This document shows, in pieces, positions 1-12,534 of a stretch of DNA of 64,000 nt. How positions within the stretch are numbered: the stretch's first letter is position 1; each line of letters opens with the position of its first letter. The stretch is taken from NCBI GenBank assembly GCA_025266875.1, contig JALLLT010000010.1:620001-684000 (forward strand). Direction: 5' to 3'. The notes beneath the pieces were generated by a model. The model was not told where the DNA came from. It did not search any database and worked only from the letters and a program-made list of their open reading frames with translations. The stretch comes from Fennellomyces sp. T-0311 (lineage: Eukaryota > Mucoromycota > Mucoromycetes > Mucorales > Lichtheimiaceae). A program made the position numbers and the translations under genes.

Positions 1-633
1 TTTATAGAACATTGCTGTATATGCTATTCACAAGCAGTACCGGGACTATGTTTGTCTTCCGTGCATCTCCTTCACTGCGGATGACATTGAAACCTTAACG
101 TGTCATCGATTGGATCTGTGGCGGTTGGCAGTTTCACCTTGAGATCAATTTCTTCTTAAGGACTAGTCTCCGGAGTCGTTTTACCTTCCCCGAAAAATCT
201 CCAATTGTCATTTTCAACCAAAAGGAACGCCAAGTACAACGTGATACATAAGGTGAGTATCAGTCAGCTCATTTACAGTCTTTGTGGATGTCGGCGCGGA
301 AACATATAGCCTTGTGGTACATCGAGAAGAGGCTCCCTCTTCCGGACATGTGAATAAAATACCCCGTCCGGTTGTCCAGAACGAAGATTAATGTCACATT
401 TGATCGAGATAGTTCAAAGCAAATATGGAAATAGTTTGATGTGTAATCTAGCCGAGCGTTTAACTTTTTATATGAGTTAATGAAAAAGATGTATGGGGGA
501 ATGTGCAAATGAGTGAAGTCTTTCTATCATATTGGGGGTGGGTGTTTACATAGACTCTAGAAAATCTAATCTTTCTGGTATATACTATCGAGAAAAGAAT
601 GCTGAGGGAATAAGTAATGTACATATAAGGTGT
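1..633. other. Intergenic, no gene recognised
   Basis: This stretch lies downstream of the stop codon of the RGS-oxidoreductase gene and runs to the window edge. Its only open frame of note (269-508, minus, 79 codons) lacks recognisable motifs and is probably chance. It may hold the 3' untranslated region of the neighbouring gene. Confidence 0.4.
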
Positions 634-3134
634 CTATGTTCTTGCCGAACTTTTGGATGTAGGAGTGCTAGGGGGGTCCCATGTCATGGAGGTGACCGAT
701 GGCAAACTGGAACGACGATACTTGTATCTTCTATTGCTTGTAGGTGCGCTTTGTGTACTGACATTATCATCATCCTCAACTTGCGTAGGTAAATTGTTAC
801 TACCATAGGTGAAATGATTGTGTAAAAAGTCGTTGAGAGAAGCCGTGGAGGATCCACTACTGCTGGTAACGCTGTGAGTGCTAATGGCAGAGGATGAACC
901 CCATGTATTGAAATCGCGCTTGGCCTTGGCAGAGTGGTGTCCAGTATATGTGGCATATGAACGGCTTTGCTTTGGAAGAGGTGGTGGGCGGCGTCTTTCT
1001 GGTCTTGCTGGAGATGATGCGTTTAGGGATAATGATGATGTTTGTGATATCAATGATGCTGCATAGTTGGATGGAAGGGTGAGTCTGCGTGGCATGCGTC
1101 CAATGACGGTAGAGGAGTTTGCGGATTCGCCTTGAACCATTTTGAGGAATTGCTGTTCGTCAAAGTACTTGAGAGCGGCCCATGAAGGGTTAAGGAATGC
1201 AAATCGCTTTTTCAGCATGCCAAGTTTTTCTGTGAAAGATGGAATATATTAATAACATTGTGCTTAAGAAAACTAGTAAAGAATACTTACGTTTACCAAT
1301 GCCTCCCTGCGCGCTAATACCGTGAAGAGGTTTATCTGGAGCCGGGAGAGTACCTTTAGTACCCTGGCGTAAAGGCTCTTTGCCTTTGACAATTCGACAA
1401 ATGTTGCGAGCAATGCATACACCTGCCAACGTAGCAGCGTAGCCCGTTTTTTCTTCGATTACATTGGTTACATCGCCACCGGCAAAGATGTGCTTGTATT
1501 TCCAATGATCGACCTGGAGAGTGGGCTTGACTCGGACTCTACCCCAACTGTCTAAGCACAAGTCAAGTAGCGAGCTATTGAGCAAAAGCTGGTTGTTTGG
1601 ACGTGTTCCGGTAGCCATAAAGACCTTGTCGTAGCCGCTGTACACGCGGCCACTGGAGCCAAGGTAAACTCCACCATTGTCAGATCCGTCTAGACCGATA
1701 ATGCGTTCGTTACACACGACTTCAATGCCGAGATTCTCCAAGTATTCCATGGCTTTTTCCCGCTGCTGTGAATCGCTCCGACTAATGACTCTGGAGTGAG
1801 ATTCAACTAGCGTCACATGCTTGTGGGGATATGGACCAGGGAATGTACGGAGTGCAATTTCTGAAGCAAGCTCACAGCCAACAAGCCCGCCGCCTTATTA
1901 ACGAATATATTAGATTATTATACTACTTACAGGTTTTTTTTCAACTTACCGACAATGAGCACGCGCTTTGCATTTAATAGTTCTGAGTTTACTTCCTCTA
2001 GTCCCGTTGCACGGTAGAGGACTGAAACGTCTGTGGATTTGAGTTGAGATGCATAGGAACTACCGGTTGCAATCACCAGATAGTCGAAAAAGATCTATAC
2101 AAAAAATAAGTGATCCGAGTTTTTTTACTGATAGAAAGTCAGGCACCCGTACCGTTTCACCATTGACCTGAAGCGAGGTAGCATCGTGGTCAATGTTGCT
2201 GGCGTAACCAATGATAACTTTGCCGTTCCGAACATAAGCATCGTGTCGTACACGCATTTCACTTGTTTCTTCGGGATTTACAATACGACGTACAATGCCA
2301 GGGGTATATTCGAAAGAATCTAATAAAAGTTAATATGAGGCGGGTACTAAACTTTATAAGGCATCCATACCTTTGGTATCGATCACTGTAACATGGAAAA
2401 GTGGCATCGGGTCTAAGATGGATGCAACTGTAAATCCCTATTGATTATTCTTGGTAAGTCAATGTTGTACAACGATGCTGTCAAGCCAGAAACTTACAGT
2501 GAATCCAGCTCCGACAATCACCACTCGTATCTGGTTTTTTACTGGTCGGTGGTCAAATGCCCTAGAGTGAACAATAAGTACATGAATCTACGCAGGGCAT
2601 ATATATATGCCAGTATTAGCTTACTCAATATGAATTTTTTTGGCACGAATGAATTCGTCTAATTTCGTTGTCTTAAAAAAGAAGTATGAGGATGTTGAAT
2701 TTGATCGTGTGTGTTATTTTTGGTTCGTACCAAAGTGGCGAGGACTTGGTGTTCGGTTTCCTGAAGTACTTCTACCGCATCTTCGCGGGTCAGGATAGAC
2801 CAGTGTAAAGAATCCAAATCTTCCTTGATTTGTTCTTTTGTTGTAATGTTTTTAAGCTCGAGGCCAGCTCCATCCTGAATAAATGTTTTGAAAATTCTGC
2901 ATTAATTGAAGAAAAAACAATTAGTTTCAGAAAATGTTGCGATGGCTTGTTTGACTTGTACCTATGAAGAGCGACTTCGCGACTGGATGAATCATTTTCG
3001 TATCGAAGCTGTGCCATTGCTTCGATGAATAAAAGGTTTTCATGAGAGCTGGTGCGGCGCAAATATGATTCAAAGGAGCGTAAGAGCCTTGGGTCCGAAA
3101 GGACATCCTGTAGTAGGCTCGAGGGTGAAACCAT
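634..3134 (-). CDS. RGS domain fused to AIF/FSP1-type FAD-NAD(P)H oxidoreductase
   Basis: Nine exons by my reading: 3134-2962, 2896-2731, 2671-2625, 2561-2498, 2437 onward, then exons around 2.3, 2.1 and 1.9-1.3 kb, and a last exon 1228-634. About 675 residues. Residues ~5-110 are an RGS fold (LLQDVLSDPRLLRSFESYL..., ENLLFIEA, then IFKTFI and a helix-rich end), normally the GTPase-accelerating domain for G-alpha. A 30-residue linker leads to a flavoprotein: a FAD-binding GxGxxG (IVGAGFTGF), ATG motif (VIATGSSYA), a second dinucleotide fold (VLIVGGGLVGCELA), a second ATGTRPNN and the FAD-closing motif FAGGDVTN. This order is that of AIF/AMID/FSP1 NAD(P)H:quinone oxidoreductases. A Ser/Pro/Arg-rich low-complexity tail (~200 residues) follows. 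All joins keep phase and use GT..AG borders. Membership of both families is seen in the sequence. The substrate (possibly a quinone) and any G-alpha partner are inference. Confidence 0.85.
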
Positions 3135-6100
3135 GACAAAGTTAAAAGGGTTTTTTTCGTTACGAATGTAGCAGCCTAATATAAAGGTCTGATCGGAGAC
3201 CCTGGAAGGCCACTTCAGGTGGCGTGTTGAAGCGCAAATCAGATGATTTTTTCAGCCAATAAAATTATTTCAAGTCCTGTCATGTTTGTTGCCATTTTGG
3301 TAATGACAGGATAAATTGCCTCCTGCGATTTACCCGCCAGCGTTACCGGAGTATTCAAGGGCTATACTCCGGTGGGCGTGCTTTCATTTTGGATCTATTT
3401 CACTTGACAAACCGTTGAATATAGCGAAATATCGATCGTATTGCAACCTTGTCATTCTGTGTGACAAGATGACGAAGCTCTCACAAAGCACAGACACGAT
3501 CGGTGCACTACCTTCTATTTTTGGATCCACACATGCGAATCTTAATCATGTCACGCGATCCCTAGTTCAGCATGCACATGTTAAAACCCTTAAGGGAACA
3601 CCCGAATGAGTAATTGGTTCCGCTGCAATGGGCTCCGTTGCTAACGTACTTTTAAAAAGCAGATTCATAGAACAAATTTGGGGAATTCTCCCCTCTCTTT
3701 ACAAATCTGAGTATTTTTGAGTTGTCCAACGGCTGATCAATGCTCCGGTTCGGGTGGGGAGGAAGCCGGGAAGCTGTGTCCCCCGTTAGATATAGATCTT
3801 TCCCAGAATACCCATTTTCGCCATGCCGCCAGCAACATGCACCAAAATGAGTATACCGGCCATTTCTTGGCCTGTTGCTGCTTTTGGCATTGGCATCACC
3901 AGTATAGCTTAAATTGTCATTTGACGTTAAAACTTGAGCTACGCTATTCCAAGAAAATTTTTCACGAAAAGTACTGGGCTCGATCTACCATCTCGTGGTT
4001 TTCTGTACGGGCCCTCAACCAGTTCCAAGCTTGATTTGACGAGGATGCAGGTACTGTAAAGGACACGTCATTGCGGCACGAAGCTTCTGAGCTTAACTTT
4101 ATTATTGGCCCTGCAAATCTGAGCCGTTTGCATTTTGATGGTGTCATAGTTCCTAAAAGGTACCATCCGAGCAACAGGAGATGTTTTGTTACTTCAATTC
4201 AGCACATCACTAGTAAACCAGTTATACAGTCCATACCATTCATGTTGCTAAACGCCCTGATCTGTACTATTTCGTATACTTGATGACTTTGAATATAAGT
4301 GCTCCGGGCTGTTTATCACGTATAACGTGGGCCCTTCATGGATCCAGTTAGCTTTATCTTGATTTGACATAACCGCATCCGGATTCTTTAGAAATTGTTG
4401 ATAAGGCAATATATATTGTATTCCATTTTGTCGGGTTGTAAAGTTTCACCAGAGTAAACGTGGCAGTATGATCATGTACGATCAGCTTCCTACTGATTTT
4501 CATTAGATGTGACCAATGGAAGATCTCGGGCCGGTTACTACTTTTGTACAATGTTAATGGTAGCAGCTGCAGGTATGTTTCAAATCAATTCCCCGGTACT
4601 TTTCATAGGGCGATCTTCTATCGAGAAACAGGTCCAATAATAGAGATTAACAACGGTATAAGTGCTGATTTATTTTTTTAACAATTGCTCTTTCCGATTC
4701 AGAAGGTTTAAATAATGTAAAGACTCACAGCAAAGCGAATCTCTCGATATCTTATGACTCCTTCTACCATTGCGATACGATATTTTTACATTTCTATCTC
4801 GAGTATTGTGGCTATGATCTTACAGTGTAAGATAACATGCGTTAAAAAGCTGCTCACATGACCATTTAGTGCTTGGTTGCAGACGAAAATCATTACTCGT
4901 GTTCCCAGGTCAGTTGGTATATCCGAATTTTGGTGTATTCATCACCATGTGGCTCAAGCACTCTGATAGGTTACCATGCAAAAAAGTATTGTAATTACTG
5001 TTTCCATTGAATTGTTGAGCCCATGGTTTGGGTAGACTGTCCTGACGTATTAGGGACATGCCCTCGCGAACGACGAATTTGCAACGTGTATAGGCACTTT
5101 AGTATGGGTGTGCCCATATATATATATAGCAATTACCAAAGGATCAGCACCCCGAGAACTTGGTAGCTGATTCCGGCCCATATGCTTACTTGCTCAATTC
5201 AGCCATGTATGAATCAATTATAAAGGACCATCATGTGGTCGTACGGTTATAAAAGATAAGGCGGATGACCGTCTTGCATTACCTGCTTGTGTAAAGTTTT
5301 TTGAGCACTGGCCATTGAAAAGCTGCAGAATGTTCATATTCCGACCATTGATGTACCACCATAATCCTAATTACAGTTTTTCGACGCATGCTGCGTCGCT
5401 TTTATGCTACCCCACCGGAGACTAAATGCTGAACAGTGTATGGCCCCACTTTTCAAACCGGGATCGTTAGCACACGTTTAATAAACTTTTGACTCTATAA
5501 ACTAGGAGAAACCTTGTATGATTATGTACGACTTTATTCTCAGCATCGCATTGTACAAAAAGTCCTATATTTTTATCTTTCAGCCTGCACGATATATAGC
5601 TTTGCGTAACTACGTGGTCTCTTGGCGCGATTGTCTCATATGTCACAAAAAGAGCGGAAACGATTTTTTTTTGCTGACCTAATACAAGCATTTGGGGTAT
5701 ATAATTTAAGCGCAAAAGTTGCACAGGTTTAATAGTGGTGCGAAAGGTCTTTTGAATGATTAACGGCTGAGCTTTTTCAATTTACAAGCCATGATCTCCT
5801 TTTTCTACCTCAACACCATCTCCATTTGAAGAATAAAAAGCCCAAATTGTAGTAAAAGAGAGTTCATGGCTTTCAGCTTCTACGGACTAGAAGTTTAGAT
5901 ATTGTAAAGTGATCTAAACTTACTACGCACGTCTTCTATTTCTATCTGTTGATTGATTATATATATATATATTTACATCTAAGATATTGATGGAGCCAAC
6001 TGGGTTACACTCGTGTGAGCACAGATATTCTAGTCTGTGATGGTGGATCGTTTTGACATTTTTATACTTAAAGCACTTGTTATTCAAATCGGTTTCTTAA

Positions 6101-8611
6101 TAGCAGGGCGACTGTTTCGATCTTGGTATACTCATAAGGTTTTGTAATTCGTGCACAAAGAAATGAGCGTGCTAGCCATAAAAGTTTGGACTACATACAT
6201 TTTTTCGGACCCTTTACTTTTCAATTGGTACTGCATGCTATCTTAATGATACCTGGCTAAACTAGTGGACGTGTGTTTATGTATTAGAAAGTACACGTTA
6301 CATACTTCAAACTCTTTTTCTGCGAACTTTTTAACGACATTTTCTTATTTGAGCTACGGAGGTATACTGGGCTTTTATTGCTTATAATTGCTTCCGGCTC
6401 ACTTTTTAATTTTCTAAGCTATAATATTCGGAGAAGTCGATATGCACTCCGTTTACATTGTTAGATAACACAATGATTCATTCAAGATATCATATATATG
6501 CATCTACTGGAGGCAGCATTATGTTATAATATTGTGAAAAAAACTTGCGAAAATATATAGCTATTGCTAGTTAACAAAAGAAATCACTTCTAGATTAATA
6601 ATTCATTCGATTATGACTTGTATGTATGCTATACGTACGTACCTGACAAAGTCAGAACGAGGGTTATAGATATCATCATCAGGTAGTGTATAGATAATAG
6701 TAAGAAATACTTACCGCGTACAAACTTACCATAATTCTAATACCCTTGCCACAGGAAGGGTGCGCTTTTCTAGCATGTGAAAGTTTTCAACTACTTACAA
6801 CTTATCTGTAAAATCATATACGACATCTATTGAAGAGGTGCAGAGCCTCTTGAATATTGAAAACACGTGCGCTTATCTACGAAAAAATTCCTCGATGAAA
6901 TGGCTTTGTAATCATATGAATTTGTAATTAATTTTATATACCAAACCTACGTCGTTTATTGACGGAAAAAGTGTGCTGCAATGCTTATAATTCACGCGAT
7001 ATCACTGGAGTAAACATTAACCTAAATTTTCATGCCACGTAGTGGAATAGCAACTGATAACTTTAATTATCGAGGCAACCTATTTTTCAGGATTATCTAA
7101 GTGTTCTCCGACTACAAATGATTGTAGTACCTGTGCGATGCACGGAAAGAATCACATGCATGTCCTTCATGGTTACTCAGAAGTGAAAGGTTTCACATAA
7201 AGCCAACAAGTTCCTCTTGCTTTACTGATACGTAGGCGCACTTTACTGGTCTTGGTAACTTGCAAAACTTCTATTAACACATATGAATTCATAGGGAACT
7301 TAATTGCCACCATTATAAATTCAGTAGGGGATAAGCATGTGTTTAATCGCTCTTGGCTTTCTTTGTGAGGCAATCGAGCACTGCTGGATGAGTAAAAAAA
7401 AACGTTGCAAATATCACCTCCGCTTTAACGCTTTGGGCAATAGATATTCATAGAACGCTATGGAATGGCGATGATCACAACGGAGCGGAAAAAGTACCCG
7501 TTTTGCGAATAACTCGTACGAGTATGTGCGTGATTTGCGGCGACAAAATGTTCACAAACGGCGATACAATGAACTAGGGTTACACAAACTATGTGAAGAG
7601 AACAATCGATTGAAGACCGAGAATGGTTTACCCGATTAACGCATACCGGTCCTATGGTTAAGCGAAGCACCGCAACACCTATGATGACATTCTCTGGGCT
7701 CTCGGGCATTCTCGCTTGATTAGATAGATTAGCAATGATTTATTCATTTTTTGACATAATCACTTATGCCGGCAGACTATTTTCTTACACGATTATACTT
7801 TTCAATTATAGTGGCTTCCGTATTGTACTCCTTGCTTTAGTCCGCGTTACCAACCTTCTATTGATCAGATCTATAGAGGTACAAGGCAAGATTGTAGGAT
7901 TTTGGAAAGGCAGACAATGACTGAATTTCCTAGCCATGCTGACCAGATGGATGCAGAAGTCCGACTTTTCCAAAATACAGGCGAGAGGCACAGTGGCATA
8001 AACAATTCGAGAGCACATATCTTAATCGAAATTTAAGAAAGGAGTCCATAACCTAATTGACCACACACGCATGGGAAGTCTCGGTAGCTGGGGGCGACAC
8101 GCCAGTTTGAATCTGTGTATTTTGAATTGCGGTATGTATAAAGTTGATGCTTGGGTATAAGATTGATATTCAAACCTCAAAGCGGAGGTCTCGTTAGGGT
8201 AGGTAAATATACTGGCCACTCGTCAAACGATTTATTGCAGTTTCCAAGCTTTACTTACTCAAACACTGCATTGTCGGTTGAATACACGTTGTTCAAGACA
8301 CCCTTCTCAGGCGGTGGAAGTTTCTGATATGGATGCGAAGTGCTCTGGTCGAATTTGCAAAGCTTTGCAGAGGAATGTAGTTATGGTTGGGACTCTTTGA
8401 GATGCAGTAAGCACAAGTTTATAGATCGATCTATCTAAGCAGCTCCGTTTGTAAAATCAGCACAGTTCATATACTGCGCTCAGGCAATAGCGCTTACACA
8501 CTTTCAATGTACTTTCATGTCTCAGAGTTAATTTATTCGTTACCATCTTTTCGTGTACAAAACGAACGATAACTTTGTCAAGAAAGAATATCTTCTACGC
8601 GCACCTTTCTC
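3135..8611. other. Gene-poor AT-rich stretch
   Basis: About 5.5 kb contains only short open frames (none over 105 codons) with no recognisable domain, many TA-rich runs (for example near 5120, 5960 and 6490) and no intact transposon gene that I can identify. The first few hundred bases presumably carry the promoter of the RGS-oxidoreductase gene. The rest may be decayed repeat DNA or regulatory sequence. Confidence 0.45.
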
Positions 8612-9344
8612 TCAGCGATAATATAATTCCAAGTTCATTCCATTGTGGATCTCGTCTAACACATAGCAATTAGTCAGTTGTTCATGACATGTGTACCAAA
8701 GCCAAATAACTTACAATCATCCAGCGTAATATGTTCCTTGAATTCCTTGTACCATTTCTTCAGCACAATCTTGTTTGGATCCGTGCCAATCTGCGCGGCA
8801 ACCAACTTTTTAAAGTCCCCAACAGTATCCTGTGGGCTGCATTTGACGCGCACCTTCTTGCCAAGACGATCGTTCACCTCAACTTCAATCAAGTTATATT
8901 GCGGAGCCACCTTCTTGGGCTGATATATCCAGTTAGAACACAAATGACCACGAGGAATACAAATTATATTGCCTTTACCTTCTCAGCCTTTGGCTTTGCC
9001 GACCCTGGTGACCGACTGCGTCTACGGCGACGTCTTTCAGGCGATCGCGAGCTTCTTCGTCGTGGGGATCGATCACGACGAGGAGAACGATCACGACGGG
9101 GAGACCGATCACGACGCCGAGGTGATCTATCTCGCGGGGATCTATCACGACGGCGCCGTTCGGGAGAGCGGGATCGTGACCGATGGCGTCGTGATCGACG
9201 ATCGTCGTTGTCGTCATGCCGTTTTGATGACGGGGACGACTCTTTATCTACAATTCGTACCTTTTTTCAGAAAAGAACCATCTCGTTTGCAAATGAACAT
9301 TGGCATCTATTACCTTTGTTTTCGTGCTTTTTAAATTTCAGCAT
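8612..9344 (-). CDS. HUB1: Hub1/UBL5 ubiquitin-like protein with N-terminal RS domain
   Basis: Exon 1 starts at ATG 9342-9344 ([10 protein letters not shown]). A short intron with an acceptor at TTGTAG joins it to an exon rich in Arg-Ser/Arg-Asp-Arg-Ser-Pro repeats (roughly 9250-8989). A second intron leads to the ubiquitin-like fold (~8920-8720), and a third to a short final exon encoding [14 protein letters not shown] and TGA. The C-terminal part is Hub1/UBL5: [27 protein letters not shown], and an end of double Tyr plus one residue with no Gly-Gly, as in this non-conjugated family. Hub1 binds spliceosomal proteins such as Snu66 and Prp5 and modulates alternative splicing in the nucleus. 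The ~75-residue RS domain resembles that of SR splicing factors and should direct it to the spliceosome (inference). The usual Hub1 is only about 73 residues, so the extension doubles its size. Confidence 0.88.
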
Positions 9345-10540
9345 TTTACAACTTGCTTCGCAGAGGTTGAAAGAGTCACTAAAGCGTTACCGCTTTTCGC
9401 ATTCCTATGGAAATGTTGTTTCCTTCCTGCCTGCCTTATAACCAATGATATCCTACCATAGGCCAAGATCCTATTTCACAGCATCTATTGACAGAGAAAC
9501 TTCTGTTGTTTGCGGGGACCCAGAGCATCGTGGACGCAAGACTATATGCAAGACCGTGCAATGGACAACTACTGTCATGTATCCTCAATAATGCCATTCC
9601 TATGATCACGTATGCCTCGTTCCTGGCCTTGCCTATCTTCGACTTCCAAGTGTGCAGTATATGCATATGAGTTCGAAGCTTCTTTGACTGCGATGTCTAT
9701 AACTGTGAATCAAGTCTGTATACGAGTGTCTGGCGAATACATGGCATATCGTTGTGAAATAAGCAATGTCGACTGGACCTTCGTGACACTATTCGCATCA
9801 CTTGCCATGTTATCCAGAGATTCTGGCGCTTCCCAGTCCTAGGAAGCACTTATAGGCTTGTTTTTTATGTATCTTGGCTCTATCAGTATTCAAGTACTTA
9901 ACATAAGTGCATATATAGGGCAGTATTCGAACAAAAACACAGAAGGCAAATTTGACTGAAGATGCGTACTGCAAGGGCAGGGATAGCTACTTGGCGTGAT
10001 TCAATCCTATGATGGCGACTCAGCTAATACCTAAATCTTCCATGGATACATTCACCTCTTTCAGTCATGTTATAATGCATTAACATATAGCTATCTGAAA
10101 AACAATTACTGGTAACAGAAGGTAATTATAGACGATTTAATTACATTGAAGTCTTCCAGTGTGTCATGTTGACATATAAATTTCAATATGCTGTATTTAC
10201 TACATAGTGTTACATTCGGCTGCATACGTTCGATAGCTATCGAGTCTTTCGCTTTTGCATCGCCCCAACTAGCTTTACAGCACATGCAGTATTTGCTAGG
10301 ACATATAAAATAATGTAGTTGTAAATGCGTCTTTGTACATTTCACTTTATCGAAACTATCTATTGTTACGACATTTCTGGTGTTCCCTGGTATAATGGTA
10401 ACACTAAATTCTATTGGTTCAGCCTCCATATAAAATTATTGTACGGAAGAAAAAAATCCTATCGTCAAGCATTTTTAACTAATGATATTTTGCTACGGAT
10501 AAGTAAATCAGTTGGAAAATAATATTCTCTTAGCTAAAGG
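9345..10540. other. Intergenic, no gene recognised
   Basis: The stretch has short frames only and no recognisable domain. Its left end presumably carries the promoter of the Hub1 gene on the minus strand. The right end, from about 10.53 kb, begins to resemble the promoter region of the downstream NRPS-like gene (GCTAAAGGTATAAATAGAG). Confidence 0.4.
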
Positions 10541-10548
10541 TATAAATA
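10541..10548 (+). promoter_or_regulatory. TATA-like element of the decayed NRPS-like copy
   Basis: TATAAATA sits in a context (GCTAAAG before, GGTAG after) that matches the TATA region of the intact copy near 13290. It therefore looks like a duplicated promoter. In this copy it lies about 390 bases before the remnant ATG, against about 155 in the intact copy. Confidence 0.35.
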
Positions 10549-10932
10549 GAGCGGTAGAATGATCGTTAGAGCGAAAGTTCTTCCCAACATTAAATTTTTA
10601 TCTACATAAAGTCCTTTCTATCATAAATATTTTAGTTCTTGTTAGTCTAATCGACCAAGAGCTTTCCTCTGATACGAAATCGGTTTACCTTCCTATCTCT
10701 TAAGGATCGACAACTTGATAACTTCTTTTTAGGATACACCGCAGATTGGCAACGAATATAAGACCAATTTTGAAGAACTCCTGCGATATATTAAAACTAA
10801 CCTTTTTGTAGATTACTAACTTTTATTCAGATTTGATAAAGAAAATCTTGAACAAGTAAACTTCGTCAATAACCGTTGTGTCATTCCAATACAATAACAG
10901 ACATAACACTATATACAAAAGTTATCTACACC

Positions 10933-12534
10933 ATGTTGAGTATGAATGACCAACTTAAAAAAAAAGCACTCAGGGACCAGAAGGTGAGCTTGCAACACTG
11001 ACCTACCGACAAGTTGACCGGATTACCGAAACTCTGGCACATAGGTGGGAACCTCCAGTGGCATATACCCAAACTAGTGCGTTACTTGGTGATGGTCACA
11101 TACCAAATCATTTTGGTGTTTCTTGCAATTCTCAAGCTTCATTGAACCTTTTTCCCCATTTTAACACGAAACTCAAGCGATGGTATCATCCACTTCCTCA
11201 ATGAAACATGTTCTGGACTTTTGATTGCAGCTGACAAGTTTGCTAAGGTTGCTCAAGACTGTGTGTCCAACATCAAATTGCGTATCTGGCAGTTGAATGA
11301 TACCCTCCAAACTCAGAAGCTTGGCATATTGTTGGTCGAAGCGGTTATGTCTCGGTCATGTAAGCTAAAAGAAAGACGTGGGTATTCAGAGCTGGTTTCT
11401 TAAAGACAGTGTTCCATGAAGGTAAAACGATGAAGAAACCAATTCTGTACCAATGAAGAGAGAAATAGCCAACGAGAAAATTATTCAAAGATACGTCGTC
11501 GCCAGCGAAAATAGATCCTGTACTGCTGTATTGATCGGGCTTGAAGCTGTGCAAGCAATCAAGCTAAAGTCATTCCAAATGATTTCAAAAAGTAACATAT
11601 TAAGCAGGATTGTGCGTTCGAATCTGAAAAATTGGTGGTGCTGTCAGCCGATCTCAACGATACCCATTTTGGTTTAGACAAGGCCACTTTCGACACACTC
11701 AAGGAGGAGGTGACGATGATTCAATGCTGTGGTTGGCTCGTTGACTTCAACCAACCAGTCCAGCACTTTGAGCGCGAATGCATACGCAATCTGTACAACA
11801 TGATTCGATTTGCCTATCGCGAAAATAACCCGATGCACGTGCACGTTGTGTCAAGTATCAGTACGACTGCGAATTATCCAGAAGCAATTGTACCGGAATC
11901 GGCTCCGCCGCATGATCCTCATGTTGCGCTTCCGATGGGGTATGCTCAATCCAAGTATATTGTTGAGCATATATTTGCTTATCTGGCCGAAAATAAGGGA
12001 ATACCATGCTTTGTCGAGCGCGTCGGCCAGCTTTGTGGTGATACCATGTACGGATCATGGAATGCCAGCGAGCAGTATCCACTGATGATGATCGGTGGTG
12101 CAATCATGAAAATGATGCCTGATCTTCCGTTCAAAGTGGACTGGTTGCCAACCGATACGGCTGCATCGGCCATTTATGATATTATGATACATTCGGCGGA
12201 CAATTATCATGATGAGAACTTCTTTAACGTGGTCAACCCACGGTTGATTCCATGGTCAAAGGTGCTGGGTGCCATGAAGAAATGTGGGATGAAATTTGAT
12301 ATTGTGTCACCGCAGCGATGGGTGGACGAATTACGCAAAGATCAATCGAATCCGGCATATCGTTTGTTATGGTTTTACGAAAGCAACTGGCTATCGACGA
12401 AGAAGGGGCCTGTGTGGACGACAGAAAATGCCGTGACTGTATCCGACTCTCTGGAAGAAGCGGCCACGTTCAATTCTAAATTACTGAGCACGTGTGTTTC
12501 GGTATGGCGTGGATCTGGCTTCCTGAAAGAATAA
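10933..12534 (+). pseudogene. Decayed tandem copy of the NRPS-like A-PCP-R reductase
   Basis: The first ~690 bases align piecewise, by eye at roughly 80-88%, to the adenylation domain of the intact gene at 13448-16733. Blocks near 10.97-11.28 kb match 13.55-13.86 kb, and 11.33-11.60 kb match 14.75-15.02 kb, with many indels and stops. The adenylation core, the carrier-protein domain and the N-terminal NADP-binding part of the reductase are deleted. From 11620 to the stop at 12534 the copy is suddenly intact and about 99% identical. It keeps an open frame for the C-terminal two-thirds of the reductase, including the YxxxK centre in GYAQSKYIVE, but lacks the TGATGSLG cofactor loop. No ATG opens this frame before about 11716. 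A translated fragment could not bind NADPH properly, so I call it a pseudogene. The conserved 3' part is probably kept alike by conversion from its neighbour. Confidence 0.85.
11620..12534 (+). repeat. Near-identical direct repeat, copy 1 (with 15819-16733)
   Basis: 915 bases align without any gap to 15819-16733 at an offset of 4199. I count nine mismatches, three of them amino-acid changes (Ile/Met, Gly/Ser, Gly/Glu). Identity falls sharply just upstream, and again right after the stop codon. Confidence 0.92.

Noticed and set aside
8731..9441. Plus-strand frame of 236 codons rich in Arg and Asp
   Set aside because: This is the complement of the RS repeats of the Hub1 gene. The minus strand reads a true RS domain joined to UBL5 by good splice sites.
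11632..12534. Stand-alone reductase gene
   Set aside because: The frame begins at TTG without an ATG, lacks the NADPH loop and the adenylation and carrier domains, and lies in a shattered copy. I list it as a pseudogene.
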